A DNA stretch of 64,000 nt from JALOAD01 sp023228995 [NCBI: Candidatus Muiribacterium halophilum] (GTDB lineage Bacteria; Muiribacteriota; Muiribacteriia; Muiribacteriales). The notes beneath the pieces are model-generated. The model ran no database searches and was not told where the DNA came from. It was given only the letters and a program-made list of their open reading frames with translations. Made by a program: the position numbers and the translations under genes. The stretch spans positions 4,320-68,319 of the forward strand of contig JALOAD010000015.1 in NCBI GenBank assembly GCA_023228995.1, written 5' to 3'. Of this stretch, positions 16,824 to 25,410 are shown piece by piece. How positions within the stretch are numbered: the stretch's first letter is position 1; every line of letters begins with the position of its first letter.

Positions 16824-18815
16824 TTACTCTCCAAATACAAGGAATCTTTCAATGATATTATTGTCAGTTATTTTCTTTTTACCAGTACCATCAGAGTCCA
16901 TTACCCATATTTCATCATTGCCTTCTCTGTCAGAAACAAAAAATACTTTTGTACCATCTGTTGAAAAACATGGATATCTATTATCATAACTATCATCTGT
17001 TAATTTTATCACTATACCTGTAATAAGTTCAAGCTTATAAATATTTCCTTTTCCACCACTTCCTTTTCTGAAAAAGACAAGGTATTTCCCATCTTTTGAA
17101 AACTTTGGATAATAATCATCTTTACCGCTTGACACATTATGCGGAATTAAATTTAAAGCATTTACTATTTTTCCGTATTCATCAAGATCAGCAACATAAA
17201 GTTCGTATTCTGCTATTGAATTTCTATTTGACACAAAAGCAATCTTTCTAGTATCAGCAGTTATGATAACATCAGGAAACTTTATACTTTTACCTTCAAA
17301 CGATAATTCTTCTCTTTTTTCTGAACCTGAAGATGACATTGAATAGAGTGAATTTCCATAAATATAATAAACTCTTCCTTCCTGACTCTCAACAGGATAA
17401 AATTCATCTCGATTTATAAACTCAGAATTTTCAGTCTGAGTTATTCTCACTTTATTTGCTCCATTCTTATCCATAACATAAAGGTCATAATTACCAGAAC
17501 TATCTTTATCTGATGCAAAAAACACACCAGAATAATCTGCTGTAGTTTCTGGACAAGTAGATACATAAGAACTTTCAGTTAACATTGTTGTAGCACCTGA
17601 CTGAGTATTTAATCTGTATATTACACTATCTCCTTCATAATATAAAAATCCATCAGCTACTCCACCAACAGTATCTCCGACTCCAGGATCATCTCCACCA
17701 CCTTCTCCAGCATCTATATTTATCCTCGCAGCAATACTAACACTTTTTGTATCACTAGCAAAAAAATCAAAAACATAACTATTTCCTGTTATTGGCATAA
17801 AAGTCATTTTAGAAATCGGATTTTGACCGGTTAAATCTTCTGAAATATTCATTATGACATCTGGACCAGATACTTGTTCCCATGAATAAGTTAATCTTGT
17901 ACCAGTTGTAAGATCATAATCTATTCCATATCCTTCTATTGTAACATTACTACCACCGGCAACTTTAATATAACCATCATTTACACCATCATTTTCTTTA
18001 ATATAAGCAACTGGCCTAAAATTAGTATGAGTAATATCTGTAGAAACATAAACATTAAAACTATCCATACCAATTCCACCCATATTATCAACCATTTTAA
18101 TATTTACTTTATGAATTCCAGGAGTATTGAAATAATCTTTTCTATTTGAACATACATATCTTGTTTTAAAAACATCATGTAAATCCCAAATCATATCATT
18201 GTTAAAATCAAGATAAACATCAGTAATCTTTCCATTCATATCAGGATCATAACTTTTTTCTGTATATATTTTTATATAATCATTTGAATAAGTGTAAGTA
18301 TAAACATCAGGTCCAGCATCTACAATAGGAAATCTATTTTTTATTGTTGTTCTATCCTGAGAATCTATTTCTATAACTTCATTTTTTGCATCACCAAATA
18401 ATTTAATTCTATAAAGTTTCACATCATTTTCACGAAAATTAAGGTATAATCTGCCATATTCATAAGTTAAAGTATTATTTTTGAATGTAATTGCCCTGAA
18501 TCCAAGAATATTTCTATCTGAAGTTTCTATTTTAAAATAACCTGAAGAATCGGTAACTGTACTTATTGAAGTCCCGTCAACAACTACTTTTACACCCGCT
18601 AACGGAGTTTCACCACTAACTGGTGCTATTGAACTGCTTTTTAAAACAGGAGAACTGTTCAAAGAAGAACTTTTAAATGCATAACCTTCAATTTTTGAGT
18701 AAAAAGTAGCTGAACTCATAACTGAAAAATCATCTTTACCGCTTGAATCGCAACCAGTAAGAACAAAAAATAATAATGCTATAATCAAAATGCTATATAA
18801 AAAAAAATTACGCAT
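16824..18815 (-). CDS. lipoprotein with TolB-like beta-propeller
   Basis: 663 residues. The N terminus is a lipoprotein signal with lipobox LTGC (Cys near residue 22), so it is anchored to a membrane. A carboxypeptidase-regulatory-like fold follows (about 65-140; LAGVKVVVDGTSISTVTDSSGYFKIE), then a region resembling PKD/Ig-like modules. The C-terminal 270 residues form a TolB/PD40-type propeller with repeats such as FSTDGTKVFFVSDREGNDEIWVMD. No enzymatic motif is seen. SD GGGGG before the ATG. Cotranscribed with two STAS genes only 3 bases downstream, an odd pairing of an envelope protein with cytoplasmic partner-switch proteins. Confidence 0.82.
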   Translation of the reverse strand: MRNFFLYSILIIALLFFVLTGCDSSGKDDFSVMSSATFYSKIEGYAFKSSSLNSSPVLKSSSIAPVSGETPLAGVKVVVDGTSISTVTDSSGYFKIETSDRNILGFRAITFKNNTLTYEYGRLYLNFRENDVKLYRIKLFGDAKNEVIEIDSQDRTTIKNRFPIVDAGPDVYTYTYSNDYIKIYTEKSYDPDMNGKITDVYLDFNNDMIWDLHDVFKTRYVCSNRKDYFNTPGIHKVNIKMVDNMGGIGMDSFNVYVSTDITHTNFRPVAYIKENDGVNDGYIKVAGGSNVTIEGYGIDYDLTTGTRLTYSWEQVSGPDVIMNISEDLTGQNPISKMTFMPITGNSYVFDFFASDTKSVSIAARINIDAGEGGGDDPGVGDTVGGVADGFLYYEGDSVIYRLNTQSGATTMLTESSYVSTCPETTADYSGVFFASDKDSSGNYDLYVMDKNGANKVRITQTENSEFINRDEFYPVESQEGRVYYIYGNSLYSMSSSGSEKREELSFEGKSIKFPDVIITADTRKIAFVSNRNSIAEYELYVADLDEYGKIVNALNLIPHNVSSGKDDYYPKFSKDGKYLVFFRKGSGGKGNIYKLELITGIVIKLTDDSYDNRYPCFSTDGTKVFFVSDREGNDEIWVMDSDGTGKKKITDNNIIERFLVFGE

Positions 18816-18884
18816 AAATCCCCCAATATTTTTATTATATATATCGGAAAATCAGGAGATTAATTTAAAAAAACAAGAATTATA

Positions 18885-18971
18885 GAAAAAACTGTGAAGC
18901 TGTGACAGATAAAGCGTGACATGTCACTTTGTGACATTAGTGACAAAAACAAAGTCATGCCGGGATGACAG
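18885..18971. repeat. mosaic repeat module M1, copy A
   Basis: 87 bases nearly identical to 51576-51662. It contains the perfect 12-bp palindrome GTGACATGTCAC (18916-18927), further GTGACA units, and ends in a GTCATgccgggATGAC inverted repeat. Both copies are joined to the same fragment with the sequence GTTTTTAATTTCCAATGTCG, but on opposite sides of M1. Confidence 0.85.
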
Positions 18972-19072
18972 GTTTTTAATTTCCAATGTCGAATGTTGAA
19001 TGTCGAATTTTTAGAGGCGTTAGAAAATTTTCAATTAAAATAAAGTATGAAGGATTTTCTATAAACAAAAGC

Positions 19073-19268
19073 AAAAAAAAATCTACTCGGTAACTTGAGT
19101 GAACGTTGCGAAGCATATAATATACGGATGTATTATAAGTGAACGAAGGTAAAGAGATATTTTATATGGATGTAAAATATCGAATGGTACCGAATGATTA
19201 TTTTTTTGCGTTATTGTAATGAAAAAAATCAAAAACAGATCCCGGCTCAGAGTCATGCCGGGATGACA
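19073..19268. repeat. mosaic repeat module M2, copy A, uninterrupted
   Basis: The first 80 bases (19073-19152) match 51173-51250 with a single substitution in the unique part, and 19188-19268 match 51410-51490. Between them copy A has a hairpin GATATTTTA...TAAAATATC with a GGATG-containing loop. An earlier hairpin, ATAATA...TATTAT, has the same GGATG loop. The module ends in a perfect 8-bp-stem palindrome (19239-19264). Confidence 0.85.
19239..19264. repeat. REP-like palindrome
   Basis: ATCCCGGC (19239-19246) pairs with GCCGGGAT (19257-19264) across a 10-base loop. The same palindrome recurs at 51463-51488 and half-sites occur at 18954, 51515, 51542, 51650 and at the right window edge. It is much richer in G+C than its surroundings. 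Confidence 0.8.
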
Positions 19269-19284
19269 GGTTTTTCCCATTTCC

Positions 19285-19371
19285 CAGTTTCATCCCGGTT
19301 TTATCCCTTCACTCTCTCGCTCTCACTCTCAACTCTTTAACCTTCTTTTAACCCTTTAACCTTCTTTATAT
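19285..19371. repeat. pyrimidine-rich tract with TTTAACC units
   Basis: About 85 bases that are almost purely C and T on the plus strand, with repeated CTTTAACC and CTCTCACTC units. It sits directly downstream of the phospholipase D-like gene (minus strand). A related octamer array lies at the 3' end of the histidine kinase gene near 43097-43144. Confidence 0.6.
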
Positions 19372-21030
19372 TCACTTAACTTCCCCTGGTGTTGGTGAAT
19401 CATTAACAACCCAGTCATTAAGTGAGTTTGTATCAATAAATTCTATTTTTTCAGAAGAACCAAAACCTGTTTTATTATATCTTCTCATTATACTAAAATT
19501 ACCAGAAGGAACTGCTGTAGAATCAACACATTCTCTTTCATTCGGAGAATTCCACTCTTTTAAATTATAAACTACTCTTACATCTTCTTCTTCTCCAGGA
19601 GAAAAACTGCCATCATGATTTGACCAACAAACAGCATCAAGTATTTTTCCGCTACCTTTTGCTTTAAAAATAATTTGCTCATCAGTTGATACAAACGCAG
19701 TTTTTTCTGCAAAAACATAAAGTTTTTTATTATCAGCTTTTTTAAAGTCTTTATACCAACCCTGTGCTACTACAATAAAATCACCAGTCTTTACAATTGT
19801 ATCGTCTCCAAACATCTTAACAAGACCATCGTCTTCAATGTAATATCCGCCAATATCTATACCATTACCATTATTTGCATCGTCAGCACAATATATTTCT
19901 ACCCAATCACCACTTGGATCGTTAAAAACAACTTCAGATATATAAAATGTAGGTTCTTTAATATCAATTTGAGGAATTTCAACAACACTTCCATTTTCAG
20001 AATCAAATCCATCACCATAACATTTAGCAACTTCATAATAATATTTCATTGCTATTTCATTATTATTTTTTAACACAACAGTACTTTCATCATTTACTTT
20101 ACCAGCAGCTGATGTCCAGTTATAAGAACCTGTTATTACAGTAGGATCACTATTTGTATTAGGATCTATAACCATAAATTTATGATGAAGAAAACCTTTA
20201 TTAGTGTCTTTTTTTACATTAAGTCCAGCTTCTTTCATTGGCTTATAAGAGCTATAGCTAGAATTACCCTGGAAAGCATCAAAAACACCATATACTTTGA
20301 CACCACGATTTCTTTTATCAATTATAGCATTCATTATATCTTCATCAGTAAACGTAAATATACAAAAATAAATACTATGATGTGCATTTTGTATTTCATT
20401 AATAATAACGGATTTTACATCCTGTTTAGGAGAAAAATAGTTTTTAACCTTAGTATCATCAACAATTATTTCAGGATGATCATAAGCTTCTTTTTTTATG
20501 CTAAATTTACCTTCATCAAACATTTGTTCGAATTCTTTTTTGTATATTTTTGCCATAATTGGAGAATCAAATTTAAGAGCATTATTATTATTTGAATAAG
20601 TACCTTTAACAGTAACATTATAAGAACCCATCCAAACATATCTATCATCAATTATTACAAATTTGTTATGGCATTGTCCTCTATCGATTCCATCACCCAT
20701 TTTATCTGTCATTATTTTAATACCAGCATTTTTAATTGGTTCAAAAACTTCTTTATATTTATCTGTTTGAAAATAATGATCTTCGGTAATAAGTTTTACT
20801 TTTGACGAACCTAGTCTTTCTGATCCTCTAACAAGCGCATTTACAATATCCATATTACCCATTTGATATAAATGTGCATAAATATAATACTCTGCACTAT
20901 CTATAAGCTTTATAAGTTCAACATCAATTCCTCCACTTTCTGGCGGATTATTAAAATAACTATTTATCTTTGCAGCAAAAGTAAATACCACACATAATAT
21001 TATTACTAAGATTACCATGCTTTTTTTCAT
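19372..21030 (-). CDS. secreted phospholipase D-like protein with lamin-tail domain
   Basis: 552 residues. An N-terminal signal peptide or anchor (MKKSMVILVIILCVVFTFAA) is followed by two PLDc_2-type halves. Each has an HKD motif: HNKFVIIDD with GSYN (near residue 140), and HHKFMVID with TGSYNWTS (near 285). Both look catalytically complete. Residues about 365-540 form a lamin-tail (LTD) domain (ISEVVFNDPSGDWVEIYC). PLD-LTD proteins are extracellular or envelope proteins, often thought to act as nucleases or phospholipases; which applies here is unknown. A GGAG SD precedes the ATG. Gap of 73 bases to the alkaline phosphatase-like gene upstream. Confidence 0.87.
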   Translation of the reverse strand: MKKSMVILVIILCVVFTFAAKINSYFNNPPESGGIDVELIKLIDSAEYYIYAHLYQMGNMDIVNALVRGSERLGSSKVKLITEDHYFQTDKYKEVFEPIKNAGIKIMTDKMGDGIDRGQCHNKFVIIDDRYVWMGSYNVTVKGTYSNNNNALKFDSPIMAKIYKKEFEQMFDEGKFSIKKEAYDHPEIIVDDTKVKNYFSPKQDVKSVIINEIQNAHHSIYFCIFTFTDEDIMNAIIDKRNRGVKVYGVFDAFQGNSSYSSYKPMKEAGLNVKKDTNKGFLHHKFMVIDPNTNSDPTVITGSYNWTSAAGKVNDESTVVLKNNNEIAMKYYYEVAKCYGDGFDSENGSVVEIPQIDIKEPTFYISEVVFNDPSGDWVEIYCADDANNGNGIDIGGYYIEDDGLVKMFGDDTIVKTGDFIVVAQGWYKDFKKADNKKLYVFAEKTAFVSTDEQIIFKAKGSGKILDAVCWSNHDGSFSPGEEEDVRVVYNLKEWNSPNERECVDSTAVPSGNFSIMRRYNKTGFGSSEKIEFIDTNSLNDWVVNDSPTPGEVK

Positions 21031-21103
21031 ATATATACTCCTTTACTACTATACTAATTTCTTTAATTATAAGAGGGATTCTTCAGAGTTTCAACAAGTA
21101 TTT

Positions 21104-22423
21104 TTAATTTATACCGGAAAGCTTGAGAATTATGCTTCCAATATCTGTATTATCATGAAACCCTCTGAAAAATTCAGAATGTTTTCCCATAGCCCAAACA
21201 GGAGTAACTGTAGAAGTTCTTCTATTATACATTTCAGGCGAAAGAGTGTTTATACCAGCTCTTTTACATAATACATTTGATACTGTTCTTCTAAAATGTT
21301 TTGTATTCATTGAACTTTGAACTAAATTATATTCACTTTTTGACAAATTTACGCCAGAATATACAGCAACTATCTCCTCTGCATTTGTTCCGGCAGAATT
21401 TATCTTTGAAGTCATATCAAGTATAGATACTTTTAATGTATCAAATACAATAGGATTAAAATCAGCTGTTACGTATAAACCACCACAATCAAAACCAGAA
21501 AGTATCAAAAATAGAGTGTTTTCATCTTTTTTTATAAATTCTTCAACCATGCCTGTAATTCTATCAATTTGTGCAATTTCCTCAACAGAAGATTTTACAT
21601 CAAAATCATCAAGAGTTCGATAAAGATTACTGTTTTCTATAAGAAGAAAAAATCCATTTTTAGATTCAGCTAACATATCAAGAGATTTTTTTACCATTTC
21701 AGAAAGCGATATATTACTATCTTTTCTATCAATTTCATAAGGAAGATTTTCTTCTGCAAATACTCCAAGCATTTTTTCAGAAAAAGAGAAGTTTCTTAAA
21801 CCATCTTTTGAATTAATAAATCTATATCCAAGTCTCTGAGCTTCTTCAATATAATTTTTCTGATCTGTTCTAACTCCACCTTCAGCTTGAGGAATAAAAA
21901 CTCTTTCTCCACCGCACATTATAATATCTATATTTCTTTTAAATAAAAAATCAATTATATTATTGATATCTTCAGATGAATCAGCATGAGAATAAAATGG
22001 TGCTAATGCTTCAGAAGATATTCTACCATCAGTTACTATTGCTGTCTTTCTATCTATAACACCCATTCTTTCAAAAAGATTACTTTTAACCTTTCCATTT
22101 GGAAGAACTGATACTTTTCCATTATCTGTCTTAAAACCTGTTGACAAAGCTGTTGAATTTGCAGCCGAGTCGGAAACCCAAAAATCTGCACTGTGATTTG
22201 TCATATAGCCAGTATTATCTATTTTATCAATATTAAGAGAACCATAAGGACCTGCTTTAAAAATTCTTGCTATGGTCTTGTTATTAAGACTTAAACCATC
22301 GGCTAGAAGAACTATTATATTTTTTACCGGTGTTATGGTCGATACTTTATTTTCTATTTCTGTATCTATTGCAAATATTACAAAACTATAAATAACAATA
22401 AAGCAAATTATAAGTTTTTTCAT
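21104..22423 (-). CDS. alkaline phosphatase-fold protein, probable pseudoenzyme
   Basis: About 439 residues from the ATG at 22423 (SD GGGAG; ATGA overlap with ribF). A TTG four codons upstream is less likely. Signal peptide at residues 1-18. The family is clear from LLADGLSL (Asp42), SDSAANSTALSTG (Ser86 as the nucleophile position), LLIENSN (Glu263) and the late FRGFHDNTDI. By alignment from memory to E. coli PhoA, Asp327 and His331 become Tyr268 and Asp272, the Asp369-His370 pair becomes Gly310-Phe311, His412 becomes Arg, and Thr155 becomes Ala. Both zinc sites are therefore broken. The frame is intact, so a binding or structural role is more likely than decay (inference). Confidence 0.8.
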   Translation of the reverse strand: MKKLIICFIVIYSFVIFAIDTEIENKVSTITPVKNIIVLLADGLSLNNKTIARIFKAGPYGSLNIDKIDNTGYMTNHSADFWVSDSAANSTALSTGFKTDNGKVSVLPNGKVKSNLFERMGVIDRKTAIVTDGRISSEALAPFYSHADSSEDINNIIDFLFKRNIDIIMCGGERVFIPQAEGGVRTDQKNYIEEAQRLGYRFINSKDGLRNFSFSEKMLGVFAEENLPYEIDRKDSNISLSEMVKKSLDMLAESKNGFFLLIENSNLYRTLDDFDVKSSVEEIAQIDRITGMVEEFIKKDENTLFLILSGFDCGGLYVTADFNPIVFDTLKVSILDMTSKINSAGTNAEEIVAVYSGVNLSKSEYNLVQSSMNTKHFRRTVSNVLCKRAGINTLSPEMYNRRTSTVTPVWAMGKHSEFFRGFHDNTDIGSIILKLSGIN

Positions 22424-23346
22424 GTATTCTCCCAATTTGTTATTATTTTTTTTGCATTTTCAATATCTTTCATCATATTAATTCTTAATTCATTAAGGTC
22501 TTCAAATTTCCTTTCTTCTCTTAAAAACTCAAGAAATTCTACTTTTATTTTTTTATTATACATATTTTCAAGTTTTTTATCAAAAACATAAGTTTCAATC
22601 TTATCATCTTTTTCAAAATTTATAGTAGGTGCTCCGCCAATATTAGTTATACTTGAATAAATCTCATTATCAATATGAGTTTTTGTAATATAAACTCCTG
22701 GAAAAGGTACCAGTTTTCCACTTTGATTGTTTTCAATATTTAATGTAGGAACTCCAAGCTGATTGCCTAGCATATTGCCTTTTTTAACAATTCCCTGAAC
22801 AAAGTAATTATAACCTAGAAAAAGATTTGCATGTTTTATATTATGTTCTCTAAGATATTGTCTTATTTTTGATGAAGATATTCGATTTCCATTAATCTCA
22901 ACTGGTTTTATTATAATTGCATTTTCTTTAAAATAATCTAAAATATCTTCAGCTTGACCTTTTCTTTGATAACCAAAATTAAAATTTTCACCGACAATTA
23001 TTCTTTTAGGATTATAATTTTTTATTAAAAAAAGAATAAATTCCTTTTTATCCATATTTTTAAAATAATCATCAAAAAAAGGAGATATAATATAATCAAC
23101 ACCAGCATTTTCAATTATTTCAAGTTTTTCATCTGGTTCAGTAATATAATAAGTTTTAAGTTTATTTATATAAATAAGAGGATGATTATAAAAAGAAAAA
23201 ACAACTGAAGGTATATTATCAGCTTTTGAAAGCTCTATAAGTTTGTTTAAAAGAAATCTATGTCCTTTATGAACTCCATCAAAATTTCCAATTGCTATAT
23301 TACATTCTTTAAATAAATTTTGTTTTATATTTTTTAAAATACTCAT
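22420..23346 (-). CDS. ribF: bifunctional riboflavin kinase / FAD synthetase
   Basis: 308 residues, the standard RibF length. The N-terminal nucleotidyltransferase half has IGNFDGVHKGHR near residue 20 and the RISSSKIR motif (ISSSxIR) near 155. The C-terminal flavokinase half has GNQLGVPTLNI and the NIGGAPTINF segment. It makes FMN and FAD from riboflavin. The start overlaps the stop of truB (ATGA) and its own stop overlaps the alkaline phosphatase-like gene, so the three genes are translationally coupled. Its place after truB is the common order in bacterial nusA-infB operons. Confidence 0.94.
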   Translation of the reverse strand: MSILKNIKQNLFKECNIAIGNFDGVHKGHRFLLNKLIELSKADNIPSVVFSFYNHPLIYINKLKTYYITEPDEKLEIIENAGVDYIISPFFDDYFKNMDKKEFILFLIKNYNPKRIIVGENFNFGYQRKGQAEDILDYFKENAIIIKPVEINGNRISSSKIRQYLREHNIKHANLFLGYNYFVQGIVKKGNMLGNQLGVPTLNIENNQSGKLVPFPGVYITKTHIDNEIYSSITNIGGAPTINFEKDDKIETYVFDKKLENMYNKKIKVEFLEFLREERKFEDLNELRINMMKDIENAKKIITNWENT

Positions 23347-24209
23347 ATAAGCATTATATCCGGCTTTAAAAACTCTCCCTCAGTTTTATATATTGCAAGT
23401 AATCTACCAGTTCCTATCTCTAATATTTTTATTTTTTCATCATTATTGAATTTTTCTTTATTTCTTATAAAAACACCATTACTTAATCTCTCTGTATCAG
23501 AATAATATAAACATGGAAGATCAATATATTTTGAAGGGTCAATAATATTATTTTTTATATCTTCAATAGTATTAATATTTTGAAGTTCTTTTGAATCATC
23601 AATTAAAAAATCACCAGTACTTGTTCTTGTAAGAGCTGAAAGACAGCTTGGAATATTAAAATGTTCTCCTATATCTCTTGCAATACTTCTTATATAAGTA
23701 CCTTTTGAACATTCAACTTCAATTATTATATCAGGGGATAAAGTATCAATAAGTTTTATAGAATAAATATGTACTTTAACAGGTTTAAGTTTTGGTTTTA
23801 ATCCGCTTCTTTGAAGTTCATAAGCTCTTTTTCCGTTTATTTTTTTAGCAGATATGTCAGGAGGAAGTTGCATTATACTACCTGTTATGCTTTTTAGATA
23901 TTTTTTTATACTCTGATTATCAGGAAATACAAAATCTTCTTTAACTTCAAATTTTTCTCCTGTAATATCAAGTGAATCTGTGGAAAAACCAAAAGTAATC
24001 CTACCAATATAACTTTTTTTTCCTGTCATAAAAAAATCAGCTAATTTTGTAGTCTTCCCTAACATTACAAGCAAAACACCTTTTGCCATAGGATCAAGCG
24101 TACCAAGATATCCAATTTTAAATTTTTTTGGAAGAATTTTTTTAAGTTTTCTAATAACATCAAATGAACTTATTCCACGAGGTTTATTTATATTAAGAAG
24201 TCCAAACAT
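23343..24209 (-). CDS. truB: tRNA pseudouridine-55 synthase
   Basis: 288 residues. The catalytic Asp is in YLGTLDPMAKGVL near residue 39, preceded by the conserved LNINKPRGISSFDVI and followed by KSYIGRITFG and the ECSKGTYIRSIARDIG motif near residue 165. It makes pseudouridine 55 in the T loop of tRNAs. The C-terminal PUA-like part is short. It starts one base after the SpoIIE phosphatase stop and its own stop overlaps ribF. Confidence 0.95.
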   Translation of the reverse strand: MFGLLNINKPRGISSFDVIRKLKKILPKKFKIGYLGTLDPMAKGVLLVMLGKTTKLADFFMTGKKSYIGRITFGFSTDSLDITGEKFEVKEDFVFPDNQSIKKYLKSITGSIMQLPPDISAKKINGKRAYELQRSGLKPKLKPVKVHIYSIKLIDTLSPDIIIEVECSKGTYIRSIARDIGEHFNIPSCLSALTRTSTGDFLIDDSKELQNINTIEDIKNNIIDPSKYIDLPCLYYSDTERLSNGVFIRNKEKFNNDEKIKILEIGTGRLLAIYKTEGEFLKPDIMLI

Positions 24210-24210
24210 T

Positions 24211-25410
24211 TTAAAATTTCATAACGACAAGAGAAACATCATCGTCAATATCCTTTTTTCTGAAATCATAATATTCTTCAAAAATTTTTTCCATTATAAA
24301 TTCAGGTTCAAGCTTTGTATGAGATACAACTACATTTTCAAATCTTTCTTTTTCATTAATATAATTATCTCTGCTTGAATTATACTCAATTGCTCCATCT
24401 GAATATAAAACAAGAACATCACCCTCTTTCCAATTACATTTTTCAACAGTAAATTCCTCATTATTAAACGAACCAAGGAAAATACCGCCAGACTTAAGAT
24501 TATTAACCTTTTTATCACTTATTAAAAAAGGATAATTATGTCCAGCATTCACATACTGTATTTCTCTTTTTTTTGTATTAAATATTCCTGTAAATAATGT
24601 AATAAAAGTTGTTTCATTACCAATTTCTTTATAAAGCATTTTATTAAGGTCTTTTACAAAATCACTTACTTTAAAATCTATTCCTCTATCTAAATATGCA
24701 CTTATAAGAGAATGTACAATAACCATTGTCATAGAAGCATAAATACCTTTACCTGATACATCTCCTATACAAAACATAAAATTATCATTGTCAATAGGAA
24801 AAATCTTAAAATAATCTCCACCAACTTCAAATGCAGTTCTATAAAAAGAATACATCTTTATATTTTTATAATTATCAAGAGAACACACTATTTTTTCTTG
24901 AAATTTTCTCGCTAGATCCATTTCTCTACTAATTTTTTCCATTTGAACTATATTTTTATGAAATCTGATATTTTCAATAGCATGACCAATTTGAGTAGAA
25001 AGAATTTCCATAAGATTTTTTTCATTTTCAGTAAACGGCTGTTTATTATTTCTTTCTGTAACATTAATTATTCCAAGTGCTCTATTATCATTTATAATAG
25101 GAACACACATAAAATTTCTTTCTTGATCTATTACCGAACATAATGAATTAAGTACTTTTTGAGTAACCGAACCAGCTTTTTTAATCTTTTCATTTTCAAT
25201 AAAACCAGATGTATCAAAACCTTTTCCAAGCTTTATAAAAGGGATATTTTTATCATCGAGTAAAACTATAGAACATCTTGAACAATTCATTATTTTAAGA
25301 ATTTTTTCTATTACTATACGAAGAAGTGCATCAAAATTAAATACAGTAGCAACTGACGCACTTATTTCCTGTAAAAATTTAAGTCTATCAAGTTCATTAT
25401 TATCTGCCAT
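24211..25410 (-). CDS. GAF-SpoIIE (PP2C) serine phosphatase inside the infB operon
   Basis: 399 residues. A GAF domain (about 20-165; SRCSIVLLDDK, CVPIINDNRALGIINV) is followed by a linker helix and a SpoIIE/RsbU phosphatase domain (about 190-399; GGDYFKIF, CIGDVSGKGIYASM, VNAGHNYPFL, VLYSDGAIEYN, DDVSLVV). The metal-binding aspartates are present. Such proteins dephosphorylate STAS antagonists in partner-switching pathways. It lies between nrnA (11-base overlap) and truB (1-base gap), a place where translation and RNA-metabolism genes are normally contiguous, so its expression should follow that of the core operon. No attached kinase domain, unlike the protein at 8517. Confidence 0.92.
   Translation of the reverse strand: MADNNELDRLKFLQEISASVATVFNFDALLRIVIEKILKIMNCSRCSIVLLDDKNIPFIKLGKGFDTSGFIENEKIKKAGSVTQKVLNSLCSVIDQERNFMCVPIINDNRALGIINVTERNNKQPFTENEKNLMEILSTQIGHAIENIRFHKNIVQMEKISREMDLARKFQEKIVCSLDNYKNIKMYSFYRTAFEVGGDYFKIFPIDNDNFMFCIGDVSGKGIYASMTMVIVHSLISAYLDRGIDFKVSDFVKDLNKMLYKEIGNETTFITLFTGIFNTKKREIQYVNAGHNYPFLISDKKVNNLKSGGIFLGSFNNEEFTVEKCNWKEGDVLVLYSDGAIEYNSSRDNYINEKERFENVVVSHTKLEPEFIMEKIFEEYYDFRKKDIDDDVSLVVMKF

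Larger units (their letters stand above)
18816..19371. other. 556-base intergenic region made of mosaic repeats
   Basis: This gap holds no convincing gene; all frames are short. From left to right it contains about 70 bases of upstream region for the lipoprotein gene, repeat module M1, a 100-base unique stretch with two GAATGT(T/C)GAAT-like units, repeat module M2 with two hairpins, a REP-like palindrome, and a pyrimidine-rich tract next to the end of the phospholipase D gene. Modules M1 and M2 recur at 51173-51690 in the opposite order. Confidence 0.7.

Noticed and set aside
19073-19200. tRNA or structured ncRNA gene in module M2
   Set aside because: No cloverleaf or T-loop sequence is present; the hairpins are AT-rich and one is replaced by an element in the other copy. 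A small RNA cannot be excluded.
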